Below are positions 7,267-13,301 of a stretch of 15,932 nt of DNA, piece by piece (positions within the stretch are counted from its first letter, which is position 1; every line of letters starts with the position of its first letter). This DNA comes from Thermoplasmata archaeon (GTDB lineage Archaea; Thermoplasmatota; Thermoplasmata; Lutacidiplasmatales; UBA184), in assembly GCA_030039825.1 (NCBI GenBank), contig JASHUV010000171.1:1-15932 (forward strand). Direction: 5' to 3'. A program made the translations under genes and the position numbers. The notes beneath the pieces are model-generated. The model was not told where the DNA came from. It did not search any database and was given only the letters and a program-made list of their open reading frames with translations.

Positions 7267-8150
7267 AGGTCGCCTACTACCCCGGCTGCGTCGCGCAGGA
7301 GTCCGGCAAGGAGCTCGACATGGCGACCCGCTGGGTCGCCCCGCGCCTCGGCATCGAGCTCGTCGACTTCCCCAACTTCTCCTGCTGCGGCTCCGGGTTC
7401 ATCGACGAGGCGAACCCGACGCTCAACGTCGCGCTCAACGCGAGGAACCTCGCGATCGCCGAGAAGGCCGGCCTCGACCTCCTCACGGTCTGCTCGACCT
7501 GCCAGGGGATGCTCGCGCTCGCCAACGACCGCCTCGCCGACCCCGCGATGCGGGGCCGCGTCGACGGGGCGCTCTCGCAGATCGGCGTGACCTACCGGGG
7601 GACGACCAAGGTCACCCATCTCCTCAAGGTCCTGACCGAGTCGATCGGACCGGAGAAGCTCCGCGCCCTCGTCAAGCGCCCTCTCACGGGGCTCAAGGTC
7701 GGCGCCTTCTACGGCTGCCACCTCCTGCGCCCGGCCGACCGGGTCGGCTCGGAGAGCGCCGAGGAGCCCCACAGCTTCGAGGACCTGATCACGGCGCTCG
7801 GCGCGACGCCGGTGATGTACCGGGGCCGGGTGATGTGCTGCGGCTTCCCGATCCTCTTCGTCAAGGAGGGGACCGCGAACCGGATCGCCGGCCGCCAGCT
7901 CGAGGACGCGAAGGCCCACGGCGCGCACGCGCTCGCGACGCCCTGCCCGCTCTGCCATCTCTCGCTCGACGCCTACCAGAACAAGGCCGAGAAGGCGGTG
8001 GGCCAGGACCTCGACCTGCCGGTCTTCCACCTCCCCCAGCTCGTCGGCCTCGCGCTCGGCGCCACGCCGGGTGAGCTCGGGCTGCCGCGCCACCTCGTCG
8101 ACACCGAATCGGCGCTCCGCCACATCGGCGCCGTCGCCGTTCCGACGTAG
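7263..8150 (+). CDS. sdhE: CCG-domain SDH subunit (SdhE-type; called SdhC in Sulfolobus, HdrB-like)
   Basis: 295 residues with two cysteine-rich CCG domains. The first has C9 (PGCV), C41-C42 (SCCGSG) and C77-x2-C80 (CSTC). The second has C152 (YGCHLL), C192-C193 (MCCGFP) and C228-x2-C231 (CPLC). All ten cysteines of the tandem motif are present. Related domains in heterodisulfide reductase subunit B bind unusual noncubane [4Fe-4S] clusters. In E-type succinate dehydrogenases this protein replaces the haem-binding membrane anchor and is thought to pass electrons to quinone at the membrane. No transmembrane helix is visible. The start overlaps the sdhB stop by four bases and follows a GGGGAG-like ribosome site near 7250-7257. 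HdrB itself is unlikely given the direct linkage to sdhA and sdhB. The symbol follows one naming convention; sdhE is also used for an unrelated flavinylation factor. Confidence 0.9.
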   Translation: MKVAYYPGCVAQESGKELDMATRWVAPRLGIELVDFPNFSCCGSGFIDEANPTLNVALNARNLAIAEKAGLDLLTVCSTCQGMLALANDRLADPAMRGRVDGALSQIGVTYRGTTKVTHLLKVLTESIGPEKLRALVKRPLTGLKVGAFYGCHLLRPADRVGSESAEEPHSFEDLITALGATPVMYRGRVMCCGFPILFVKEGTANRIAGRQLEDAKAHGAHALATPCPLCHLSLDAYQNKAEKAVGQDLDLPVFHLPQLVGLALGATPGELGLPRHLVDTESALRHIGAVAVPT

Positions 8151-8165
8151 GGCACAGGGATCCCG

Positions 8166-8774
8166 ATGACCGCCGCCGCGACCGCGTCCGACTACGAGCC
8201 GGTCCTCCTCATCCTCGCCCTCATCGTTTTCGTCTTCGTCCGGCGGACCTACGCCATGATCCGCGGGATGCGGCTCTCCGTCGGCCGGCTCGTCGGGTAC
8301 GGGATCGTCTACACCGGTCTCTTCGTCCTGACGATCGCGCTCAGCGCGGGCTCGACCCCGTGGTACTACTTCGTCGTCGATGCGGCGCTCCTCGCCGTCG
8401 CCGCCCTCCTCGCCGCCTCCTACGTGCGTGAGCACGTCGTGCTCGAGCGCCGTCCTCCCGACGGGGCGTGGTACTACCGTCTCCACCCGTGGATCCCGAT
8501 CACCTACATCCTCCTCTTCGTCGTCCGCGTCGGCATCTCCCTCGCCGTCCTCGGGCCGGACGCCTTCGACCTCGGGCCGACGACCTCGACCGCCCTGACC
8601 TCCGGCGAGGTCCTCCTCCTCCAGGTCGTCGACGCGCTCTTCGCGATCAGCACCGGCTTCCTCGTCGGGCGGAGCGCGGGCGTCTACCTCGCCTACCGAC
8701 GGCGCCTCGCGGGGGAGGCCGCCGCCCCGCCCGCGCCACCCGCCCCGCCCCCGGCGGGGACGCCGCTCCGCTAG
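8166..8774 (+). CDS. Small multi-pass membrane protein linked to the sdh operon
   Basis: 202 residues; I do not recognise the family with confidence. There appear to be five hydrophobic segments: about 11-26, 42-60, 66-86, 110-130 and 146-168. A basic loop (RRTYAMIRGMR) follows the first and a basic stretch (YRRR) the last. The C-terminus is a proline/alanine tail (PPAPPAPPPAG), probably disordered. The gene starts 15 bases after the sdhE stop and is probably in the same transcript. Two histidines (H90, H107) sit in the loop between the third and fourth segments, in or near the membrane boundary. That raises the possibility of a membrane partner for the SDH complex, but no haem or quinone motif can be recognised. 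A resemblance to CcdC/DUF1453-type membrane proteins was considered but is weak. Its stop codon overlaps that of the convergent gene within one CTAG. Confidence 0.75.
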   Translation: MTAAATASDYEPVLLILALIVFVFVRRTYAMIRGMRLSVGRLVGYGIVYTGLFVLTIALSAGSTPWYYFVVDAALLAVAALLAASYVREHVVLERRPPDGAWYYRLHPWIPITYILLFVVRVGISLAVLGPDAFDLGPTTSTALTSGEVLLLQVVDALFAISTGFLVGRSAGVYLAYRRRLAGEAAAPPAPPAPPPAGTPLR

Positions 8775-9061
8775 GGCCGGGGCCCGAGGGTCGCCGTCGG
8801 GGAGGGGGAGGCCCCCTCCCGCCGGGTCACGATGAGGTGCAGGCGGTCGCAGATCCCGCGGAAGTAAGCCTCGCCCGGGCCGGCGAAGTCCGTCGACAGC
8901 CGGCGCCGGATCTCCTCGTCGTCGGGCGCCCCGTCGAACCGGGGCGTGAAGAGGCAGCGGAAGACGAGGAAGGTCGACCCCTCGAGGCCCAGCCGGTCGG
9001 TGAGGGGGGCGCCGCAGAACGGGCAGACGATGGGGGGGCGCCCCGCCGCGTCGCCGGTCAC
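8771..9061 (-). CDS. Small cysteine-containing, probable zinc-binding protein of unknown function
   Basis: 96 residues read from GTG 9061. A zinc-knuckle-like CPFCGAPL (C13, C16) is near the N-terminus, followed by C36 (VFRCLFTP) and C71 (GICDRLH), so four cysteines could bind one metal. The middle is charged (DDEEIRRRLS) and the last 15 residues are low complexity. The GTG start is supported by a GGGAGG ribosome site five bases upstream, placed just after the stop of the ribbon-helix-helix gene 11 bases away. The pair is therefore almost certainly one transcription unit. The short length and the link to a DNA-binding-type protein suggest a regulatory or accessory role, but no function can be named. 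Confidence 0.65.
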   Translation of the reverse strand: MTGDAAGRPPIVCPFCGAPLTDRLGLEGSTFLVFRCLFTPRFDGAPDDEEIRRRLSTDFAGPGEAYFRGICDRLHLIVTRREGASPSPTATLGPRP

Positions 9062-9066
9062 CCGAT

Positions 9067-9072
9067 CCTCCC
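9067..9072 (-). promoter_or_regulatory. Shine-Dalgarno site that fixes the GTG start of the small zinc-ribbon-like gene
   Basis: The minus strand reads GGGAGG immediately after the TGA of the upstream gene and five bases before GTG 9061. It is the best ribosome binding site in this part of the window. It supports translation from this GTG and not from any longer upstream version. Confidence 0.6.
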
Positions 9073-9288
9073 TCAGTCGATGTAGCCGAGCGAGCGCAGG
9101 CGCTCCCGGATCCGGGCCTCGTCCTCCTCGCTGAACGGGACCTCGGAGGAGCGCTCGGCGAGGCGCTCGAGGACGAAGAGGACGAACGCCTCGACGGAGG
9201 CGAAGCCGGAACCGGCGATCCGTGCCTCGATCTGCTTCACGAGAGGATCGGGGAGGCGGATCGTCCGGGCGCTCTCGGCGGTCGGCAC
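9073..9288 (-). CDS. Ribbon-helix-helix (CopG-type) protein
   Basis: 71 residues from GTG 9288. ARTIRLPDPLV at 7-17 fits the DNA-contacting beta strand of a ribbon-helix-helix fold. It is followed by helices at about 14-27 (LVKQIEARI) and 31-45 (SVEAFVLFVLERLAE). These proteins dimerise and insert a two-stranded sheet into the major groove, often as transcription repressors or antitoxins. The tail EEDEARIRERLRSLGYID is acidic/amphipathic and looks like a common accessory C-terminus; its role is unclear. An AT-richer patch about 25 bases before the GTG may be the promoter, with a leaderless start. The partner 11 bases downstream is the small cysteine protein, which does not look like a known toxin. 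guaAb lies 51 bases upstream on the same strand, so read-through is possible. Confidence 0.75.
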   Translation of the reverse strand: MPTAESARTIRLPDPLVKQIEARIAGSGFASVEAFVLFVLERLAERSSEVPFSEEDEARIRERLRSLGYID

Positions 9289-9307
9289 GACCCCGAGGGG
9301 GGATGGG

Positions 9308-9317
9308 AATTGATAGG
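9308..9317 (-). promoter_or_regulatory. Possible weak TATA element for the RHH gene
   Basis: The minus strand reads CTATCAATTC, the only AT-rich patch between guaAb and the RHH gene, centred about 25 bases before GTG 9288. It is a poor match to the TATA consensus and is listed only because the spacing fits. Confidence 0.25.
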
Positions 9318-9339
9318 CTCTTCGGGCCGGGACGGCCGC

Positions 9340-10287
9340 CTATTCCCACTCGATCGTGGCCGGGGGCTTGTCGGTGAGGTCGTAGAGGACCCGCGTGACC
9401 GTGCCGGCGAGCTCCCGCGTGATCCGCTCGGAGATCGTCCGGGCGAGCTCGGGGGGCAGGACGACCGACGTCGCCGTCATCGCGTCGATCGAATCGACGA
9501 CGCGCACGCTCACGACCTCGCCGTGCACCCGGTTGTCCCCGAGGACGCCGACCGACCGGACCGGCAGGAGGACGGCGAAGTACTGCCAGGGCCGCCGGAT
9601 CGCCCCCGCCGCGATCCCCCGGTCGACCTCCTCCTCGACGATCGCGTTCGCCCGCTGCGCCGTGGCGACCCGCGCCGCGGTGACCTCGCCGACCACCCGG
9701 ACCGCGAGGCCGGGACCGGGGAACGGCTGGCGGCCGGGCTCGGGGATCCCGAGGTAGGCCGCGAGCGCCCGGACCTCGTCCTTGTAGAGATCGCGGAGCG
9801 GTTCGACGATCCGGAGCCGGCTGTCCTTCGGCACGCCCCCGACGTTGTGGTGCGTCTTGATCGTGTCCCGCAGCTGGCCGCCGCTCTCGATCCAGTCCGG
9901 CGCGATCGTTCCCTGGACCAGCCGGTCGGCGCCGAAGCGCCCCGCCTCCTCCTCGAAGAGGCGGATGAACGCCCCGCCGATCCGGCGGCGCTTCTCCTCC
10001 GGATCGCTGACCCCCTCGAGCGCCCCGAGGAAGCGCGTCGCCGCGGGGACGACCTCGAGACGGAGCCCGCAGCCCGCGGCGAGGGCCCGGACCCGGTCGA
10101 CCTCCCCGGCCCTCAGGAGCCCCGTGTCGACGAAGAGCGCCCGGCTCCGCTCGCCGAGGGCCTCCTGGGCGAGCAGGGCCGCGACGGTGCTGTCGATCCC
10201 CCCGCTCGCGGCGACGATCGTCCGTCCCGGGACGTCGCGCCCGAGCCCGACGAGCGCCTCGGCGACGAACCCCTTCGGGTCCTTCAT
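9340..10287 (-). CDS. guaAb: GMP synthase subunit B (ATP pyrophosphatase/XMP aminase)
   Basis: 315 residues, the size of the stand-alone archaeal ATPase subunit; the glutaminase domain of fused bacterial GuaA is absent. SGGIDSTVAA at 28-37 is the ATP pyrophosphatase P-loop. TIAPDWIESGG at 127-137, KTHHNVGG and RQPFPGPGLAVR at 186-197 are conserved XMP/ATP site segments. The C-terminus ends in the family signature YDLTDKPPATIEWE. It adenylates XMP and replaces the adenylyl group with ammonia to give GMP, the last step of guanine nucleotide synthesis. It needs a separate glutaminase subunit (GuaAa), not encoded here. ATG 10287 overlaps the purE stop by four bases, so the two purine genes form a coupled operon. 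Confidence 0.96.
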   Translation of the reverse strand: MKDPKGFVAEALVGLGRDVPGRTIVAASGGIDSTVAALLAQEALGERSRALFVDTGLLRAGEVDRVRALAAGCGLRLEVVPAATRFLGALEGVSDPEEKRRRIGGAFIRLFEEEAGRFGADRLVQGTIAPDWIESGGQLRDTIKTHHNVGGVPKDSRLRIVEPLRDLYKDEVRALAAYLGIPEPGRQPFPGPGLAVRVVGEVTAARVATAQRANAIVEEEVDRGIAAGAIRRPWQYFAVLLPVRSVGVLGDNRVHGEVVSVRVVDSIDAMTATSVVLPPELARTISERITRELAGTVTRVLYDLTDKPPATIEWE

Positions 10288-10757
10288 GGCGCGGGCGCGC
10301 TCGAGGGCGGGACCGGGACGCCGGCCTCCTCCCGCCACTTCGCCCGATAGGCGGTGAGCGCGGCCTCGAGCTCGGGGTGGCGGAGCGCGAGGATCGCCGT
10401 CGCGAGGAGCGCCGCGTTCTCCGAGGCGTCGAGACCGACCGCCGCGACCGGGACGCCCGGCGGCATCTGTACGACGGAGAGGAGGCTGTCGAGCCCGAGT
10501 CCGCGGTGGAGCGGGACGCCGATCACCGGGCGCAGGGTCCGCGCCGCGATCGTCCCGGGAAGGGCCGCGGAGAGGCCGGCCATCGCGACGAACACCTCGA
10601 CCTCGGGGTCGGCGGCGATCCGGTCGACGCGCTCGGGGGTCCGATGCGCGGAGGCGACGTGGACCTCGGCCGGGACCTTGAAAGAGGCGAGCCGGGCGCG
10701 GACCTTCTCGGCCTGCTCGAGATCGGACCGGCTCCCCACGACGATGGCGACCTTCAT
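10284..10757 (-). CDS. purE: N5-CAIR mutase / AIR carboxylase
   Basis: 157 residues, typical for stand-alone PurE. The phosphate/ribose-binding GSRSDLEQAE (S9, D12) and catalytic SAHRTPER (H38) are present, followed by AGLSAALPG at 60-68 and SVVQMPPGVPVAAVG. It makes the C-C bond at C4 of the imidazole ring in IMP synthesis. It either rearranges N5-CAIR (class I, with PurK) or carboxylates AIR directly (class II). Bacterial class I enzymes carry a histidine just before the LPG of AAHLPG; here it is alanine (A65), which I recall from some archaeal PurE. The class therefore cannot be settled, and no purK is in the window. ATG 10757 follows a TATA-like element by about 27 bases. The gene overlaps guaAb by four bases. 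The last residues (PVPPSSAPAP) are low complexity. Confidence 0.94.
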   Translation of the reverse strand: MKVAIVVGSRSDLEQAEKVRARLASFKVPAEVHVASAHRTPERVDRIAADPEVEVFVAMAGLSAALPGTIAARTLRPVIGVPLHRGLGLDSLLSVVQMPPGVPVAAVGLDASENAALLATAILALRHPELEAALTAYRAKWREEAGVPVPPSSAPAP

Positions 10758-10780
10758 GGTCGCGGGGAGGCGCCTCGGCG

Positions 10781-10787
10781 GAAAAGC
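10781..10787 (-). promoter_or_regulatory. TATA-like box for purE-guaAb
   Basis: The minus strand reads GCTTTTC within GC-rich DNA, centred about 27 bases before ATG 10757. This spacing predicts a leaderless or nearly leaderless transcript. The match to the TATA consensus is moderate. Confidence 0.4.
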
Positions 10788-10846
10788 GCTTGGCCCTCCG
10801 AGCGCGCCGGGGGGGGCGTCGCGGCGCGGGGCCCGCCTCGTCAACC

Positions 10847-10854
10847 TCATAGCT
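10847..10854 (+). promoter_or_regulatory. TATA-like element for the dolichol-kinase-like gene
   Basis: TCAACCTCATAGC is the only AT-richer patch upstream of GTG 10876. Its centre lies about 25 bases before the start codon, which supports that GTG and a leaderless mRNA. The consensus match is weak. Confidence 0.35.
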
Positions 10855-10875
10855 CGCCGACCGGGCGGGGTCGAC

Positions 10876-11526
10876 GTGCGGCTCCACCGGGGCGGGAGGT
10901 TCCGGACCTGGCTGGGGCGCCGGTTCGGGGGGGACCTCGAGCTCGGGGACCGGGTCTGGAGGAGGATCCTGCACCTGCTCGGGGCCCTCGTCCTCGTCTA
11001 CTACCTCCTGCCGCCCGATCCCCTGCCCGGGCTCCCTCGCTGGTCGCTCCTCCTGGCGGCGCTCGCGGGCGTCCTCTCGGTCGAGCTCCTGCGCCACGCC
11101 GCCTCGCTCGAGCTCCCCACGATCCGGGGGTTCGAGGGCCCCCGGATGGCGAGCTACTCCTACTTCGCCGTCGCGCTCGTCCTCGCCGTCCTCCTCTTCC
11201 CGGAGGCGATCGCGGTGGCCGTCGTCCTCACGACGGCGTTCGTCGACCCGCTGATCGGCGAGCTCCGGCGCCGGGCCGCCCCGCGGGCCGTGACGGTGCT
11301 CGGGCCGCTCCTCGTCGCCCTCGGACTCGCGGCGCTCGCCCTGAGGTTCGTGGGGGGATGGAGCCCGCCCGCCGCCGTCCTGGGGGCGGCGCTCCTCGCC
11401 GCGATCGCCGTGTTCGTCGAGCGGTGGCGGATCCCTTACCTCGACGACGACCTGACGATGACCGTGCTGCCGGGGGCGGCGCTCGCCCTCCTCCTCCTCG
11501 CCGCGCCGGGACTCCCCGGCCGGTAG
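10876..11526 (+). CDS. Dolichol kinase / phosphatidate cytidylyltransferase-like membrane protein
   Basis: 216 residues from GTG 10876. After a basic N-terminus (RLHRGGRFRTWLGRR), an RRILHLLGALVLVYYL segment opens a protein with about six hydrophobic spans: near 31-46, 56-73, 95-125, 138-160, 165-180 and 195-212. Features shared with the SEC59/DGK1/VTE5 family are the His in the first span (RILHLLG), LFPEAIAVAVVLTTAFVDP with an acidic D124, and YLDDDLTMTVLPG near the end, corresponding to the family's DDNLT-type motif. Members use CTP to phosphorylate dolichol, phytol or diacylglycerol, or transfer CMP to lipids. In archaea a role in polyprenol recycling for glycosylation or in isoprenoid lipid salvage is plausible but unproven. 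GTG is chosen from TATA spacing and because no ATG precedes the first span. Divergent from purE and convergent with the next gene (22-base gap). Confidence 0.7.
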   Translation: MRLHRGGRFRTWLGRRFGGDLELGDRVWRRILHLLGALVLVYYLLPPDPLPGLPRWSLLLAALAGVLSVELLRHAASLELPTIRGFEGPRMASYSYFAVALVLAVLLFPEAIAVAVVLTTAFVDPLIGELRRRAAPRAVTVLGPLLVALGLAALALRFVGGWSPPAAVLGAALLAAIAVFVERWRIPYLDDDLTMTVLPGAALALLLLAAPGLPGR

Positions 11527-11548
11527 GCGAGCGGCGCCGGGGGGAGGG

Positions 11549-13165
11549 TCACACCACCGGCGTCAGCCGGGCGTGGGGCGCCCCCGCGTCGTGGTCGATG
11601 GAGATCGAGTAGATGGTCGTCCTCGGCCGGATGCCGTAGATGCACGGGGCGTTGTCGATGTTGACGATCCGGAAGTACGTGTCCATCATGTTGAGGATCT
11701 CGCTCGACACGAGGAGACCGGGCTTGAGGAGACCGAGCCCGAGGTTCCCCACGAGCTTCGTCCTCCGGACCCCGTGGAAGTACATGCGGATCGCCACCTG
11801 GTCGCCCATGAGGCTCTCGAGCGTGTCGAAGCTCGTGTACTCGAGGAACGGGCGCTGCTGCGGCCCGCGGGCCGCCTTCTCGGCGACGACCATCGCGTTC
11901 ACCGCCTCCTCGCGCCCGTAGTGGGCCATGGGGACGATGTAGGTCTCCTCCGTCTCGCTCGCGGTGTAGTCGACGATCCGCACCCTCTGGTCGAAGACGT
12001 TCGGCGGGGTGTGCCGGACGATCGTGTCCCGGAGCTTCTCGTAGGACTCGCCGGCCGCGAGGACGGCGACGATCCCGCGCGACTGGCAGAGGAAGTTCAG
12101 GAACGTCGGCGTGAACAGCATGTAGTAGTCGTCGATCCCGACGTTCACGTCGATCTCGAAGGCGTTGTAGCTGCCGCGCCGGAAACCGCCGCCGAGGAGG
12201 CGGTCGAAGTCCGGGGTGCCGGTCGAGTAGTACCGCTCCGGGTCGGGTTCCGGCCGCCAGATCGTGGGGCTCGGCGTCCCGGTCGGGCGCGCGAGGCCGA
12301 GGGCGGAGAAGCGCCCCTGGTTGAGCGTCACGGCGTAGCGGGGCCGCCCGATGTTGGTGGCCCGCAGCTTCTCCAGGCGGATGTGGCGCACGCGGCGCTC
12401 GTCGAGCTCCTCGCGCTGGATCGACACGAGCCCGTCGACGAGGTACTCGATCCCGCCGGCCTCGGGCTTCTCGAGGATCATCACGACGTTCGTGTTCGAG
12501 TGCTCCACGAGGTCCTTCTGGAGCGCCATCACGAACTCCTCCATCTCGAGACCGTACTTGTGGGTCACACCCTCGAGGGAATCGATGACGAGGAGCGACT
12601 TCTCCGGGAGCGCCCGCTCGACCCGGTTGTAGACGTTCTCGACCTCGGGCATCGGGTTGCGCTTCGTGAGGAGCTGCAGGTGGGTGCGGTCGACGCGCGT
12701 CGCCGTTCCCGGCGCCTCGGAGAACGTCGCCATGACGGCCTTCGCCGCCCGGATCTTCTTCTTCTCCGACTCCGGCATCTCCTTCTCGGAGCGCTTATCC
12801 GGGGCGTTCACCGCGTCGAGGAAGAGCTTCCCCGCGTCGAGGATGCGGGCGCGCATCTCCGTGCCCTTGAGCCAGGGGAACTGCCGGTAGAGCGCCTCGT
12901 CGCCGACCCGCGTGGAGAGGTAGTAGGACTGCTCCGGGCGGCCGACGCGCTCGAGGAGCTCGAGGCCGAAGGTCGTCTTGCCGGTCCCCGCCCCGCCCTT
13001 GACGATGAGGGAGCGCCCCCCCTTCCCCGAGAGGAAGTTCAGGACCTCGGTCGGAACGCCCGTCGCCGTCGCCTTGGCCTCGTAGGCCTCCTCCGATCCT
13101 TCCGGCATCGCCGAGCTCCGCGCGGACCGGACGACGTCGACCGAGCCCCCGCTTCCCGCCGCCAT
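11549..13165 (-). CDS. GvpD/KaiC-like tandem RecA-fold ATPase
   Basis: 538 residues, close to haloarchaeal GvpD length. The first half (about 35-290) is a KaiC/RadA-type domain: Walker A GGAGTGKTT at 57-65, Walker B LLVIDSLEG at 191-199 (D195), then RHIRLEKLRATNIG and a YAVTLNQGRFSAL end typical of KaiC-type domains. The second half (about 312-525) repeats the opening STGTPDFDRLLGGGF. However, the expected P-loop position reads FEIDVNVGIDDYY, with no GKT/S, so it is probably catalytically inactive. GvpD represses gas vesicle genes in haloarchaea, but no gvp gene is seen here, so a signalling or regulatory ATPase is the safer label. ATG 13165 fits a TATA box about 26-33 bases upstream; a second ATG 19 codons later is an alternative. 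The basic, Ala/Ser-rich first 20 residues may be disordered. Confidence 0.75.
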   Translation of the reverse strand: MAAGSGGSVDVVRSARSSAMPEGSEEAYEAKATATGVPTEVLNFLSGKGGRSLIVKGGAGTGKTTFGLELLERVGRPEQSYYLSTRVGDEALYRQFPWLKGTEMRARILDAGKLFLDAVNAPDKRSEKEMPESEKKKIRAAKAVMATFSEAPGTATRVDRTHLQLLTKRNPMPEVENVYNRVERALPEKSLLVIDSLEGVTHKYGLEMEEFVMALQKDLVEHSNTNVVMILEKPEAGGIEYLVDGLVSIQREELDERRVRHIRLEKLRATNIGRPRYAVTLNQGRFSALGLARPTGTPSPTIWRPEPDPERYYSTGTPDFDRLLGGGFRRGSYNAFEIDVNVGIDDYYMLFTPTFLNFLCQSRGIVAVLAAGESYEKLRDTIVRHTPPNVFDQRVRIVDYTASETEETYIVPMAHYGREEAVNAMVVAEKAARGPQQRPFLEYTSFDTLESLMGDQVAIRMYFHGVRRTKLVGNLGLGLLKPGLLVSSEILNMMDTYFRIVNIDNAPCIYGIRPRTTIYSISIDHDAGAPHARLTPVV

Positions 13166-13187
13166 GGACGAGAGGGCAATGGAGCGA

Positions 13188-13202
13188 CATGTAAGGTAAA
13201 GC
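13188..13202 (-). promoter_or_regulatory. TATA region for the GvpD-like gene
   Basis: The minus strand reads GCTTTACCTTACATG, the most AT-rich patch between alaS and the GvpD-like gene, with centres about 26-33 bases before ATG 13165. Either TATA register gives a leader of at most about 10 bases. It supports the first ATG and transcription independent of alaS. Confidence 0.5.
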
Positions 13203-13278
13203 TTGCGCCCGACGGAGGAGGCGACCGCCCGAGGAGCGGGCCCGTGTCACGCCCTCCCTCGGGCGGGCCCGGTCGGTC

Positions 13279-13297
13279 GACCGCCGCGGGGGCGGTC
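13279..13297 (-). terminator. GC-rich hairpin just after the alaS stop codon
   Basis: Seven-base perfect arms (13279-13285 and 13291-13297) flank a five-base loop, beginning five bases after the alaS stop. No U-rich tract follows on the minus strand, so this is not a classical archaeal terminator. It may only stabilise the 3' end, or be chance in GC-rich DNA. Confidence 0.25.
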
Positions 13298-13301
13298 CGG
13301 C

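Noticed and set aside
8771..9288. Classical toxin-antitoxin module
   Set aside because: The RHH protein fits an antitoxin, but the cysteine-containing partner lacks any recognisable toxin fold (RelE, PIN, MazF) and is downstream with no overlap. Kept only as an unassigned pair.
11527..11548. Bidirectional terminator between the convergent dolichol-kinase-like and GvpD-like genes
   Set aside because: The 22-base gap is GC-rich with no U-tract on either strand and no convincing stem.
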